Translations under genes and position numbers: made by a program | Shown: positions 16,961 through 25,698 of the stretch, piece by piece | Numbering within the stretch: the first letter of the stretch is position 1 | How the letters are laid out: every line of letters begins with the position of its first letter | The notes under the pieces: generated by a model | What the model saw: the letters and a program-made list of their open reading frames with translations, nothing else | The model's database searches: none | What the model was told of the DNA's origin: nothing | Assembly (NCBI GenBank): GCA_902622655.1 | Contig: CACNQY010000009.1 | Span: 1 to 43,607 of the forward strand | Source: an uncultured Pelagibacteraceae bacterium | Lineage (GTDB): Bacteria > Pseudomonadota > Alphaproteobacteria > Pelagibacterales > Pelagibacteraceae | Length of the DNA: 43,607 bases | Direction: 5' to 3'

Positions 16961-18079
16961 TTATAAACCTGCTTTCATTGCTTCCCATTTTTCACCAATC
17001 TCTGTTCCGTAGTCAGCCCAGAAAAAAGGATCTACTAAGAAATATCTCTTAGTATTTTGAGGAGATGTTGGCATTTGAGGCATCATTTCAGTTTTACCAT
17101 CTTTGTACCAAGGCTCATTAGCTTTGATAATATCTAATGATGATAATCTGTATGGAGCGTATGCAATATACTTCGCACTACCAGCTAACATTTCTGTGTT
17201 AGTCATCATAGCTAAAGCTTTTTTAGCATTTGCTTCATCTGGTCCACCTTTTACAAGTGCGAAATATTCATAGTCAAGACCTTGACCATCCCAAACTTGT
17301 TTAATCGGAGCACCTTCGCCGATTTCAGCATTAAAGAATCTTCCATTCCAGCCTGTTGCCATTACAACTTCACCAGCAACTAATAGTTCTGGTGGTTGAG
17401 CACCAGCAGACCAGAATACACATCCACCATTTGGATCTGTACAAAGTTTCTTAATTTTATCCATTGCTCTGTCGATACCACCGTCAGCTTCAAGTTTTCT
17501 GTAAATTAACTCTCCACCTTTACCCATTTTTACACCGTCAGCAGCTAATGCAATTTCTAAATTAGTTAAAGCGCTTTTGTAAATTGCTCTTTTACCTGGA
17601 AATTTTTTAGTGTTGAAGAAGTCCTTAATTGTTTTAGGCTCTTTGCCACCAAATGCTCTTGTATCAAAAGCATAGTTCCATGAATATAAAATGTTACCTA
17701 CTGCACATTCACTCGGCATTGGAGCGAAAAAGTCCTTACTTGCAGGAGTTCCATCTGGAGCAGCTGGGAAATCTTTGTCAAAATCAAATTTAACAAATAA
17801 ACCCTCATCACATCCGTTAATAGTATCGAATGCAAATAAGTCTATAATATCCCAAGTAATAGCACCCGCTTCTTTTTGTGCTTTTATTTCTGATAAACCA
17901 CCAGAATAGTCAACCCAGTTGATATCAATTCCTAGTTTTTTAGCAGTTGGATCACCATACCCTTGTTTTTGAGAGTCTGTATAAGCTCCACCCCATGATG
18001 CTACTGTAACAGCAAAGGCTGATGAAGTTAAAGACACAACAAAAGAAAGAGCTAGTAATAATTTACTTATTTTTCTCAT
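16961..18079 (-). CDS. periplasmic binding protein of a polyamine/SBP_bac_8-type ABC transporter
   Basis: The protein has 372 residues with a Sec signal peptide (cleavage likely after AFA at residue 23). The mature part begins VTVASWGGAYTDSQKQGYGDPTAKKLGI, the typical opening of PotD-related family-8 binding proteins, and contains GWNGRFF and KGGPDEANAKKALAMM segments common to the family. A strong Shine-Dalgarno sequence GGAGG (18084-18088) and a good promoter lie upstream, and a terminator follows, so this is likely the most highly expressed gene of the operon. The ligand is unresolved: a polyamine, or an ectoine-like compound given the DoeA/EutA-like neighbours. Confidence 0.88.
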   Translation of the reverse strand: MRKISKLLLALSFVVSLTSSAFAVTVASWGGAYTDSQKQGYGDPTAKKLGIDINWVDYSGGLSEIKAQKEAGAITWDIIDLFAFDTINGCDEGLFVKFDFDKDFPAAPDGTPASKDFFAPMPSECAVGNILYSWNYAFDTRAFGGKEPKTIKDFFNTKKFPGKRAIYKSALTNLEIALAADGVKMGKGGELIYRKLEADGGIDRAMDKIKKLCTDPNGGCVFWSAGAQPPELLVAGEVVMATGWNGRFFNAEIGEGAPIKQVWDGQGLDYEYFALVKGGPDEANAKKALAMMTNTEMLAGSAKYIAYAPYRLSSLDIIKANEPWYKDGKTEMMPQMPTSPQNTKRYFLVDPFFWADYGTEIGEKWEAMKAGL

Positions 18080-18125
18080 TATTCCTCCGTTTAAACGTTG
18101 ATATAAATTAATTTATATAAACAAA

Positions 18126-18154
18126 AGTACAACAAATAGACCAACTGAAGTCAA
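18126..18154 (-). promoter_or_regulatory. sigma70-like promoter of the binding-protein gene
   Basis: On the minus strand TTGACT (18149-18154) is followed after 17 bp by TGTACT (18126-18131). The predicted start near 18119 leaves a leader of about 40 nt before ATG 18079. The -35 box is one base from consensus; the -10 keeps T1, A4 and T6. It would give the binding protein its own promoter inside the operon. Confidence 0.5.
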
Positions 18155-18183
18155 CAGCTCATTTTATCGTTGGTATATGTTGT
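18129..18183. promoter_or_regulatory. imperfect dyad overlapping the binding-protein promoter
   Basis: The left arm ACAACA-n6-CCAAC (18129-18145) is complementary to the right arm GTTGG-n4-TGTTGT (18169-18183), giving 11 matched pairs interrupted by one asymmetric internal loop. The 23-bp centre contains the -35 box. As DNA it could be a regulator site; as RNA in a read-through transcript from the ATPase gene it could form a hairpin. No regulator gene adjoins the operon. Confidence 0.35.
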
Positions 18184-18197
18184 TATTGTAAGAATAA

Positions 18198-19283
18198 TTA
18201 CTTTGGATCTAGTGCTCTTGCATCGAGACTATTCCATCCAATTTTAATGTCCTGACTTACTTTGAGCTCTAAATTAGATGTACTATTTGGAACTTTTAAA
18301 ATAAATTCTGAATTTCCTAAAAGATTTAATCTTACTCTTGTATGATCACCATGATAAATTACTTCTTCAATTTTTCCTGTAAACATATTATCCATTTTGT
18401 CTGTTGGATTTATAAGTGCTCTTTCAGGTCTAAGTGATACTGTCGTTTTTTCTCCTTTAGATTTAACTGAAACTGGATTTGCTAAAATTTCAGAATTAGC
18501 TAATTTAACTTTACATTTATCTTTGTCTATATCTACAACTTCTCCATTAAAAGTATTGTTTTCACCAATGAACTCCGCCACAAATGAATTTACTGGTTTC
18601 TCATATAAAACTGCTGGATCAGATAGTTGTTGAACTTTTCCATCATTAAACACAGCTATCCTATTAGACATAGTTAAAGCTTCACTTTGATCATGAGTTA
18701 CATAAACTACTGTTACACCAATGCTCTCATGAATATGTTTAATCTCATACTGCATACTCTCTCTAAGATTTTTATCTAAAGCTCCAAGAGGTTCATCCAT
18801 TAAAACAACAGCAGGATCAAAAACTAATGCTCTTGCAACTGCCACTCTTTGTTGTTGTCCACCCGATAGTTGGCCTGGCATTCTTGACTCAAAACCATTT
18901 AGAGAAACCATTGATAAAGCTTTGTCCACTTTTTTATCAATCTCATCTTTTTCAACTTTTCTTACTCTCAAAGGAAAAGCTAAATTTTCATAAACTGTCA
19001 TATGAGGAAATAACGCATAATTTTGAAAAACCATTCCAATCCCTCTTTTATGAGGTGGAATATTTGAGATTATATTACCATCTAATAATATTTCTCCATT
19101 TGTTGGTGTTTCAAATCCTGCCAACATCATTAAGCAAGTTGTTTTACCTGATCCAGAGGGACCAAGCATAGTTATGAATTCTCCTTCTGCTATATCAAGT
19201 TGTAAATCCTTAACAACAAGAACTTTACCATCATAACTTTTGTCGACTTTATCGAACTTTACAAATTCAGGATTTTTACCCAT
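18198..19283 (-). CDS. potA: ABC transporter ATP-binding protein, PotA-like
   Basis: The ATPase has 361 residues. Walker A LGPSGSGKTT is at about 40-49, the Q-loop at MVFQNYALFPHM, the signature at LSGGQQQRVAVARAL, Walker B at VVLMDEPLGALD and the switch His at VTHDQSEAL. A C-terminal TOBE-type regulatory domain covers about 240-361 (VSLRPERALINP). This is the standard architecture of PotA/FbpC/CysA-type importers. It is the first transporter gene in the direction of transcription, 45 bp after the DoeA-like gene, followed by the binding protein and both permeases. Confidence 0.9.
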   Translation of the reverse strand: MGKNPEFVKFDKVDKSYDGKVLVVKDLQLDIAEGEFITMLGPSGSGKTTCLMMLAGFETPTNGEILLDGNIISNIPPHKRGIGMVFQNYALFPHMTVYENLAFPLRVRKVEKDEIDKKVDKALSMVSLNGFESRMPGQLSGGQQQRVAVARALVFDPAVVLMDEPLGALDKNLRESMQYEIKHIHESIGVTVVYVTHDQSEALTMSNRIAVFNDGKVQQLSDPAVLYEKPVNSFVAEFIGENNTFNGEVVDIDKDKCKVKLANSEILANPVSVKSKGEKTTVSLRPERALINPTDKMDNMFTGKIEEVIYHGDHTRVRLNLLGNSEFILKVPNSTSNLELKVSQDIKIGWNSLDARALDPK

Positions 19284-19328
19284 AGAGATGAATATAAAAC
19301 ATTTGTACGAATATAATTCAATAGCTAA

Positions 19329-20498
19329 TTAGCTCTTTATATGAAGCTCTTTTGGAAAATTACAGAATAATTCAGAACCTTTGTCAGTTACTCTTATTGC
19401 TTCAGATGCTTCAACGCCCCAATCTCCAAATTGCATAACAGCAATCATATGAAAACAAACATTAGGTTCTAAAATTGTCATGTCCCCTTTGTAAATATTG
19501 AGAGTATGTTCTCCCCAATCCGGAGGATAGCCAATTCCTATTGAATAGCCAGTTCTAGATTTTTTTTCAATTCCATATTTATCCAACATTTTCCAAAAAG
19601 CTTGAGCAACATCATCAGCTGTGTTTCCAGGTTTAATTTGACTGATGCCAGCATTTAAAGCTTCTATTGTTTTATTCATTGTATCAATTTTTAATTGATT
19701 GGGCTTTCCAAGAAGCACTGTTCTTGCCATTGGAGCATGATATCTTTTATATACTCCCGATAATTCAATGATTGTCGCCTCTCCATCCACAAATTTATCT
19801 TGAGTTGCTGTTAAATGGGAAGCGGAAGTTCCTTTACCAGTTGGAAGCAAAGTTGCTATACTTGAATATTCGCCTCCAAATTCTTCTGTTCCATAGAATA
19901 AAGTTTTTTGAATTTCACCAACTGCATCACACTGTCGTACTCCTGGTTTAATAACCTCCATTGCAGTTTTCATTCCTTTTTCAGAAATTTTTGCTGCAGA
20001 TTTCATGAAACCTATTTCGGCATCAGATTTTACTAACCTTGCCCAATTAACTAGACGATCGCTATCTTTAATATTTGCGTTGGGTAATCCCTGCTTTATT
20101 TTTTCATAACAAAAGGCAGTGAAGTAATGTGCATCCATTTCTAAGCCAATGCATAACTTATCCCATTTTCTTTCTTTTATAATCTCTACTAAATTGTCAT
20201 AAGGATGTTTTGGCCATGTATGAATATAATTTTCGTCATAAACTAAAATATTTTCATCCTTTAAATAAGTTTTAATATATGCGCCACCTGCATCTTGAGC
20301 TCTAACAAAACATAAGGGTTCGTCTGCATTTATATGAACAATTGCACATTGCGCATAATAAAAAGACCAGGCATCATATCCTGTTAAGTAATTCATATTA
20401 TTAGTATCATGTGAGATTAAAAGCTCGATGCCCTTTTCTTGCATCATTTTTTTAACTTTTTTTAATCTTTGTTTATATTCTTCTTTTGTAAACAACAT
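19329..20498 (-). CDS. doeA: DoeA/EutD-like ectoine hydrolase (metal-free M24 fold)
   Basis: This 389-residue pita-bread-fold (M24) protein has an N-terminal creatinase-like domain (about 1-155) and a C-terminal catalytic domain. In true M24 metalloenzymes the first two metal-ligand Asp residues lie in a DxG...D.TR context. Here the segment reads IIELSGVYKRYHAPMART, with Glu245 and Ala255 in their places, and other ligands are also changed. Ectoine hydrolases DoeA/EutD are known metal-free M24 members that use a glutamate nucleophile, which this fits. The adjacent EutA-like gene (1-bp overlap) supports an ectoine role. Other M24 proteins such as the DMSP lyase DddP need metal ligands that are missing here. 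Confidence 0.75.
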   Translation of the reverse strand: MLFTKEEYKQRLKKVKKMMQEKGIELLISHDTNNMNYLTGYDAWSFYYAQCAIVHINADEPLCFVRAQDAGGAYIKTYLKDENILVYDENYIHTWPKHPYDNLVEIIKERKWDKLCIGLEMDAHYFTAFCYEKIKQGLPNANIKDSDRLVNWARLVKSDAEIGFMKSAAKISEKGMKTAMEVIKPGVRQCDAVGEIQKTLFYGTEEFGGEYSSIATLLPTGKGTSASHLTATQDKFVDGEATIIELSGVYKRYHAPMARTVLLGKPNQLKIDTMNKTIEALNAGISQIKPGNTADDVAQAFWKMLDKYGIEKKSRTGYSIGIGYPPDWGEHTLNIYKGDMTILEPNVCFHMIAVMQFGDWGVEASEAIRVTDKGSELFCNFPKELHIKS

Positions 20499-21244
20499 TA
20501 ATTTTCTTTAAATAATTTACCAAATCCTTCGACTGAATTATTTTTATTTATTTTAACAAGCGCATCCCAAATCAAAGCCTGGTTGCTAGATAAAACTGTA
20601 GTATTTAATTTTTTTTCTAATTTATCTATTATTGGTAATACTGGTAAAGCAGTGCAAGAAACAAAGAGAGCTTCTGCCCCATTTAAATTAATTTCAGATA
20701 GAACATTATATAAATAATTCTGATCAACTTTTCCGATATCATAATCAGCTTCTATATCAAAGTAAGAATTTGATGTCACTTCAAACCCTTCGTCCTTAAA
20801 ATATTTCAAAACTTCATCGTTAAGTTTTTTGCTATAAGGTGTAAATAGACTTATTTTATTTATATTTAATTTTTTTAAAGCTTTTATTGCAGCGGTACTT
20901 GGAGTTGATACTTTCGCCATAGGTTTTGCGGCTTTTACTTTTTTCTCAATAGACTCATAACCTGCAGCTATTGTTCCAGATGTACAGCCATAAACAACAC
21001 AATCGATATCCTGATCAGGCAGTATATCTTTAGTTACCTCAGTAACTTTGTTTGACATTTTGATTAAATTTTCTTTTGTTAGGGGGTTATAGCATTCGAT
21101 ACGATTTACAAAGAAATCAACTTCTTTATCTTTAATTACGTTTATAAAATCTCTTTCAATCATAAAATCGCTTGCAAGCGCAATAAGTCCAATTCTTGGA
21201 TTTGATTTAGTAATATATTTTGGATCTATTTTTGTTGAATTCAT
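20498..21244 (-). CDS. eutA: EutA-like Asp/Glu racemase-family protein
   Basis: The product is a 248-residue protein of the Asp/Glu racemase and maleate isomerase superfamily. The two characteristic cysteines are in VVYGCTSGTIAAG (about residue 88) and LFVSCTALPVLP (about 197), one per pseudo-symmetric half, consistent with a two-base mechanism. Related proteins named EutA occur in ectoine-utilisation clusters, and this gene overlaps the DoeA-like gene by one base (TAATG), so they are translationally coupled. Maleate isomerase or arylmalonate decarboxylase-like activities are alternatives. The gene is the first of the minus-strand run that includes the polyamine-type ABC transporter. Confidence 0.7.
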   Translation of the reverse strand: MNSTKIDPKYITKSNPRIGLIALASDFMIERDFINVIKDKEVDFFVNRIECYNPLTKENLIKMSNKVTEVTKDILPDQDIDCVVYGCTSGTIAAGYESIEKKVKAAKPMAKVSTPSTAAIKALKKLNINKISLFTPYSKKLNDEVLKYFKDEGFEVTSNSYFDIEADYDIGKVDQNYLYNVLSEINLNGAEALFVSCTALPVLPIIDKLEKKLNTTVLSSNQALIWDALVKINKNNSVEGFGKLFKEN

Positions 21245-21301
21245 ATTTTAAAAGGTGAATATATCAGAAGTTCTTTAATAATCATTAATATAAAAATAGG
21301 T

Positions 21302-22174
21302 ATGAATATAAAAGATACTTTCGTAGCATCCTTGGTGCCTATTTTTTTAGGCTTTGGTTTTGTAATAGCTAAACCAGCTTTTGAGTCTTTCCCTCCTATT
21401 CTTTTGATGGGGATCAGATTTACGTTTGCTGCATCAATATTAATTTGGTGGTTTCCAATTCCAAAAGGATATTTAAAAAGAATTTTTGCTGCATCATTAG
21501 TAGCTAATACGTTGCAATATAGTATTACATATACTGGTTTAGATTTAATTGATGCATCTTCAGCAGTTCTTTTGGTTCAGATGGAAGTTCCGTTTGGAGT
21601 TATTTTTGCTTATTTCATGCTTAAAGAAAAACCAACTATTAGAGCTTTGATAGGTATAGCTATCGCTTTTGTTGGTGTTTATATTTTAACTGGATCTCCT
21701 AACTTAGATGGAAAATTTATCGGAATTGGTCTTACGATTTTAGGATCTGCTGTATGGGCTCTTGGACAAGTTATGGTTAAACCATTAAGCAAAGAAATAA
21801 ATCCTTTAGCATTAGTTGCTTGGTTAGCATTATTTTCTGGACCAATTTTAGTAATACTATCTGCAATAATTGATGGAAATACAATCAATTATTTAACAAA
21901 TGCAAAATTCGATCATTGGATTATTGCTATTTATATTGGTTTCATCATGCAACCAATTACATATGGTTGTTTCTATTATGTTTTAAAAAATAATCCACTT
22001 TATAAAGTTTTACCTATTGTAACTATGGGGATACCACCAACAGGTTTATTAGCTGCTATTTTTCTTCTAGGTGAAAAACCAACTCCAGAATTATTTATTG
22101 GAGGTGCAATTATAATAGTAGGAGTAATTTTGATTGTGTTTACAAAAAATAACAAAAAAGAGGTTAAAAAATGA
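21302..22174 (+). CDS. DMT-family (EamA) transporter
   Basis: This 290-residue membrane protein has about ten transmembrane helices in two EamA repeats. The first begins FLGFGFVIAKPAFESFPPILLMGIRF and ends IAFVGVYILTGSP; the second begins LGSAVWALGQVMVKPLS and ends VGVILIVFTK. Drug/metabolite transporters of this type often export amino-acid derivatives, and the substrate is not predictable. The stop overlaps the start of the next gene (ATGA), so it is coupled to the beta-hydroxyacid dehydrogenase. It is divergent from the EutA-like gene across a 57-bp gap. Confidence 0.85.
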   Translation: MNIKDTFVASLVPIFLGFGFVIAKPAFESFPPILLMGIRFTFAASILIWWFPIPKGYLKRIFAASLVANTLQYSITYTGLDLIDASSAVLLVQMEVPFGVIFAYFMLKEKPTIRALIGIAIAFVGVYILTGSPNLDGKFIGIGLTILGSAVWALGQVMVKPLSKEINPLALVAWLALFSGPILVILSAIIDGNTINYLTNAKFDHWIIAIYIGFIMQPITYGCFYYVLKNNPLYKVLPIVTMGIPPTGLLAAIFLLGEKPTPELFIGGAIIIVGVILIVFTKNNKKEVKK

Positions 22175-23112
22175 AAATAGGTTTTATTGGATTGGGTAAT
22201 GTTGGGGGAAAACTTGCTGGAAGTTTATTAAGAAATAACTTTGATCTTACTGTAAGAGATATTGATGAAAATTTAACAAATCCTTTAAAAGACTTAGGTG
22301 CTAAGGTCGCAAAATCTCCAAAAGAATTAGCAGAAAAAACTGATTTGATAATTACGTCTCTTCCATCCCCTGAAGTATCTGCTGAAGTTATGGAGGCAGA
22401 TGATGGAATTATAAATGGACTATCTGAGAATAAAATCTGGTTAGAAATGAGTACTACAGATGAGAATGAAGTTAAAAGAATTGGAAAAAAAGTATTAGCA
22501 AAAAAAGCAATACCCATGGATGGACCTGTGAGTGGCGGATGTCATAGAGCAGCAACAGGTAATATTGCTATATTTGTTGGTGGGGAAAGAAAAGCATTTG
22601 AAAAAATTTTACCAGCATTAACTGTTATGGGAAGAAAAATATTACATACTGGTGAACTTGGTACAGCAAGTATATTAAAAGTGATTACAAATTACTTAGC
22701 ATCTGTTCATTTAGTTGCATTAGGTGAGGCTTGGACAGTTGCAAAAAAATCTAATTTGGACCTTGCAAAAACTTATAATGGGATTGCTATTTCTTCAGGT
22801 AATTCATTTGTGCATGAAACCGAAAGTCAGGTAATATTAAATGGATCTTATAATATAAATTTTACAATGGATTTAGTTTTAAAAGATACAAGTTTATTTG
22901 ATAATCTTGCAAAAAAACTAAATGCTCCTTTGGAAATGTCTCCACAAATAGTTGAAATTTTTAAAGATGGTCAAAAAAAATATGGTTCCAGAGCTTGGTC
23001 ATCAATGATTGTAAAAAGGATGGAAGATTTAAATAATATTAATTTTAGAGCTAATGGTTTTCCTGAAGAGTTAATTGATAATGAACCTGAGGAAAAAGGA
23101 TATGAAATTTAA
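22171..23112 (+). CDS. NAD(P)-dependent beta-hydroxyacid dehydrogenase
   Basis: The 313-residue protein belongs to the 3-hydroxyisobutyrate/6-phosphogluconate dehydrogenase-like family. It has a Rossmann motif GFIGLGNVGGKLAGSLL at the N-terminus, the substrate loop DGPVSGGCHRAATGNIAIFVGG at about 117-138, and the segment with the catalytic lysine, LKVITNYLASVHLVALGEAWT, at about 168-188. The usual Asn-x-x-Lys arrangement is recognisable but shifted. It probably reduces or oxidises a small hydroxy acid linked to the aldehyde dehydrogenase encoded 20 nt downstream. The exact substrate is unknown. Confidence 0.85.
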   Translation: MKIGFIGLGNVGGKLAGSLLRNNFDLTVRDIDENLTNPLKDLGAKVAKSPKELAEKTDLIITSLPSPEVSAEVMEADDGIINGLSENKIWLEMSTTDENEVKRIGKKVLAKKAIPMDGPVSGGCHRAATGNIAIFVGGERKAFEKILPALTVMGRKILHTGELGTASILKVITNYLASVHLVALGEAWTVAKKSNLDLAKTYNGIAISSGNSFVHETESQVILNGSYNINFTMDLVLKDTSLFDNLAKKLNAPLEMSPQIVEIFKDGQKKYGSRAWSSMIVKRMEDLNNINFRANGFPEELIDNEPEEKGYEI

Positions 23113-23132
23113 TTTACGTGTTAAGATAAAAA

Positions 23133-24563
23133 ATGTTAGATAAAAGAAAATTTTACATAAATGGTCATTGGGTTGATCCAATTAAAAAAAATGATTTTGA
23201 TGTAATCAATCCATGTAATGAAGATCCTTTTGCTGTTATTTCTTTAGGTTCAAAAGAAGATATAGATTTAGCTGTTAAATCAGCAAAAAATGCCTTTGAA
23301 ACTTGGAAAGAAACAAGCAAGGAAGAAAGGCTTAGTTTGCTGGAAAAATTGTCATCAGTTTATAAAAAAAGATTTAACGAAATGGCTGAGGCTATTTCTT
23401 TAGAAATGGGTGCGCCAATGGATTGGGCGACAGACGTTCAAACGGCTTCTGGTAGAGATCATTTAGACGATTTTATTTTAAGATTAAAAAATTTTAAATT
23501 TGATGAACATTTTGATGATAAATCAAACAATCATATTTATTATGAACCAATTGGAGTTTGTGGATTAATTACACCATGGAATTGGCCTATTAATCAAATT
23601 GCATTAAAAGTTATTCCTGCATTTGCAACTGGATGTTCAATGATTTTAAAACCATCAGAGATTGCTCCCATTTCTGGAATGATATTTGCAGAAATGATTG
23701 ATGAAGTAGGTTTTCCAAAAGGAGTATTTAATTTAGTAAATGGAGATGGTCCAGGAGTAGGAACTGATATTTCGAGCCATCCTGATATTGATATGGTCTC
23801 TTTCACAGGCTCAACAAGAGCTGGAAAACTAATTTCAAAAAACGCTGCTGAAACAATTAAAAGAGTTTGTCTTGAATTAGGTGGGAAAGGTGGAAATATT
23901 GTTTTTGCTGATAGTTATAAAAATGCAGTGAGAGATGGCATTAGAAATGTAATGAGTAATTCTGGTCAATCTTGTGATGCACCAACAAGAATGCTTGTTG
24001 AGAAATCAATTTATGAAAGAGCTGTTAAAGAAGCAGTAGATGAAGCAAATAAAATTAAAGTGGATCAAGCCTCAAAAAAAGGAGATCATATAGGACCTGT
24101 AATCTCTAAAGTTCAATATGATAAAATTATAAATCTAATTGAAAGTGGAATTTCAGAGGGTGCAACTCTTGCTGCTGGCGGACCTGAATTACCTAATGGT
24201 TTAAATAAAGGGTATTTTATTAAACCAACAATTTTCACAAATGTAACAAACGAAATGAGAATTGCTAAAGAAGAAATTTTTGGACCAGTATTATCTATAA
24301 TTCCATTTGAAACTGAAGATGAGGCAATAAATATTGTCAATGATACCTCTTATGGTCTTGGAAATTATTTACAAACTGAAGATAAAGAAAAAGCACATCG
24401 TATAGCAAGAAAATTAAGGTCTGGATGTGTTTATATTAACGGTAATGGAGCAGATACAGGAACACCTTTTGGTGGATATAGACAATCAGGCAATGGAAGA
24501 GAAGGTGGTGTCTGGGGTCTTGAAGAATATCTAGAAATAAAAAATGTTACTGGTTGGAATTAA
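23133..24563 (+). CDS. NAD(P)-dependent aldehyde dehydrogenase (paralogue)
   Basis: This 476-residue ALDH has general base Glu248 in LELGGKG and nucleophile Cys281 in NSGQSCDAPTR, plus ITPWNWPINQ and FTGSTRAG in the cofactor domain. It is very similar across its length to the aldehyde dehydrogenase at 8680-10113, starting from the shared MLDK(R/K)KFYINGxW opening, so the two are paralogues with possibly different substrates. Its location beside a gamma-butyrobetaine-hydroxylase-like gene makes a trimethylaminobutyraldehyde-type substrate a reasonable guess. Its 3' end overlaps the convergent dioxygenase gene by 17 bp. Confidence 0.9.
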   Translation: MLDKRKFYINGHWVDPIKKNDFDVINPCNEDPFAVISLGSKEDIDLAVKSAKNAFETWKETSKEERLSLLEKLSSVYKKRFNEMAEAISLEMGAPMDWATDVQTASGRDHLDDFILRLKNFKFDEHFDDKSNNHIYYEPIGVCGLITPWNWPINQIALKVIPAFATGCSMILKPSEIAPISGMIFAEMIDEVGFPKGVFNLVNGDGPGVGTDISSHPDIDMVSFTGSTRAGKLISKNAAETIKRVCLELGGKGGNIVFADSYKNAVRDGIRNVMSNSGQSCDAPTRMLVEKSIYERAVKEAVDEANKIKVDQASKKGDHIGPVISKVQYDKIINLIESGISEGATLAAGGPELPNGLNKGYFIKPTIFTNVTNEMRIAKEEIFGPVLSIIPFETEDEAINIVNDTSYGLGNYLQTEDKEKAHRIARKLRSGCVYINGNGADTGTPFGGYRQSGNGREGGVWGLEEYLEIKNVTGWN

Positions 24564-25698
24564 CAGAATTTTTTAAATATCTTAATCTTCCAATAATTTC
24601 ATCCCTATCCATATAATATCCTTGTAAATGTCTATGTCCAGAGTTTGGATCAAATTCGGTTCTTCCATGTAATAATCGTCTATTATTAAAAGAAAAAATA
24701 TCCCCTGGACCAAGTCTAAATTTAATTTGAAATTTATCATCATGCAGTAAATTTCCAAATCGATGATGGGCTTTATAAACTTTATCCATTAAATCAGGAT
24801 GACAATCTAAAGCATCCATAGTAGCCACACTAAATCTAATATCGTGGTAATCATTATCTTTTGTCAAAGAAATTGCTGGTGCGTAATAACTTCTTACAGA
24901 CTCTTGCGTATAATCCATATCTCTAAATTTAAGATGAACATTTACTAATGTATCAAAAACTTCTTTTTCATTTTTTCTTAGATATTCTGCAACAGCAAAT
25001 CCATCTACAGCTGAAGAATCTCCTCCTTTTGCAGAATTAACTAAACAATGAAGAAATTGATAACCCGGTGGAGTTTCAAACCATGGTAAATCCATGTGAT
25101 TTCTTAAAGCGTGAGCTGTGTAAGCTGAATTATTAGGTTTTGGTATATTTATAACTTCAAATGGAGTTTTAAAAAAAGTCTCTCTGGTATGGCTAATCCT
25201 ATTTAAAATTTTAAAACCAGAATTATTTTCAGTTGGAGAATTTTTTACAATTGCAATACCAGTATGATGTAAGAGTTCTAGCCATTTTAAAAGTCCTTCT
25301 TCAGAACTCATGATTTCATCATGCTCAATTTCAATACTTTGTATATCGTTTTGTAAAGAATTATCCCAAAGTTTATATGGAGAATTATATTTTAAGTTAT
25401 TTTTTATAGTGTAGCAATTTTCTCTTAACCATTTTTGATCATAATAACTTACATGATCTCCCTCACTCCATTCTATTTCAAGTTTACCCTCTTTATTTAG
25501 TGCAAATTTTTTTGGATTAATATTATTTGAAACTTTTAAAATATTAAACATTCTATGACGAGAATCTTTATCATGCGCAGTTGGACAATTATCTCTTAGC
25601 CATAAATAATTAAATTTACTTTTTTTTCCATCACTCCAATCAACTTCTAAATTAGTTGTATTCTTAATGATATTTTTAATTGTAAAATTTTGTTCCAT
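24547..25698 (-). CDS. gamma-butyrobetaine hydroxylase-like Fe(II)/2-oxoglutarate dioxygenase
   Basis: From ATG 25698 the protein has 383 residues, the length of bacterial gamma-butyrobetaine hydroxylase. It has the same two-part architecture: an N-terminal GBBH-type domain (about 10-95, with WSDGKKSKFNYLWLRDNCPT) and a TauD-like double-stranded beta-helix. Iron ligands are His201 and Asp203 in NHMDLPW and His344 in RRLLHGRTEF, whose Arg would bind 2-oxoglutarate. GBBH makes L-carnitine; trimethyllysine dioxygenase shares the fold, so the substrate is not certain. A TTG at 25701 is a weaker alternative start. The stop of the class II aldolase gene overlaps the ATG by one base (TGATG). Confidence 0.8.
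   Translation of the reverse strand: MEQNFTIKNIIKNTTNLEVDWSDGKKSKFNYLWLRDNCPTAHDKDSRHRMFNILKVSNNINPKKFALNKEGKLEIEWSEGDHVSYYDQKWLRENCYTIKNNLKYNSPYKLWDNSLQNDIQSIEIEHDEIMSSEEGLLKWLELLHHTGIAIVKNSPTENNSGFKILNRISHTRETFFKTPFEVINIPKPNNSAYTAHALRNHMDLPWFETPPGYQFLHCLVNSAKGGDSSAVDGFAVAEYLRKNEKEVFDTLVNVHLKFRDMDYTQESVRSYYAPAISLTKDNDYHDIRFSVATMDALDCHPDLMDKVYKAHHRFGNLLHDDKFQIKFRLGPGDIFSFNNRRLLHGRTEFDPNSGHRHLQGYYMDRDEIIGRLRYLKNSVNSNQ

Noticed and set aside
19329..20498. DMSP lyase DddP or Xaa-Pro aminopeptidase
   Set aside because: Both need the M24 metal-ligand acids, which are replaced here; the EutA-like neighbour favours ectoine hydrolase.
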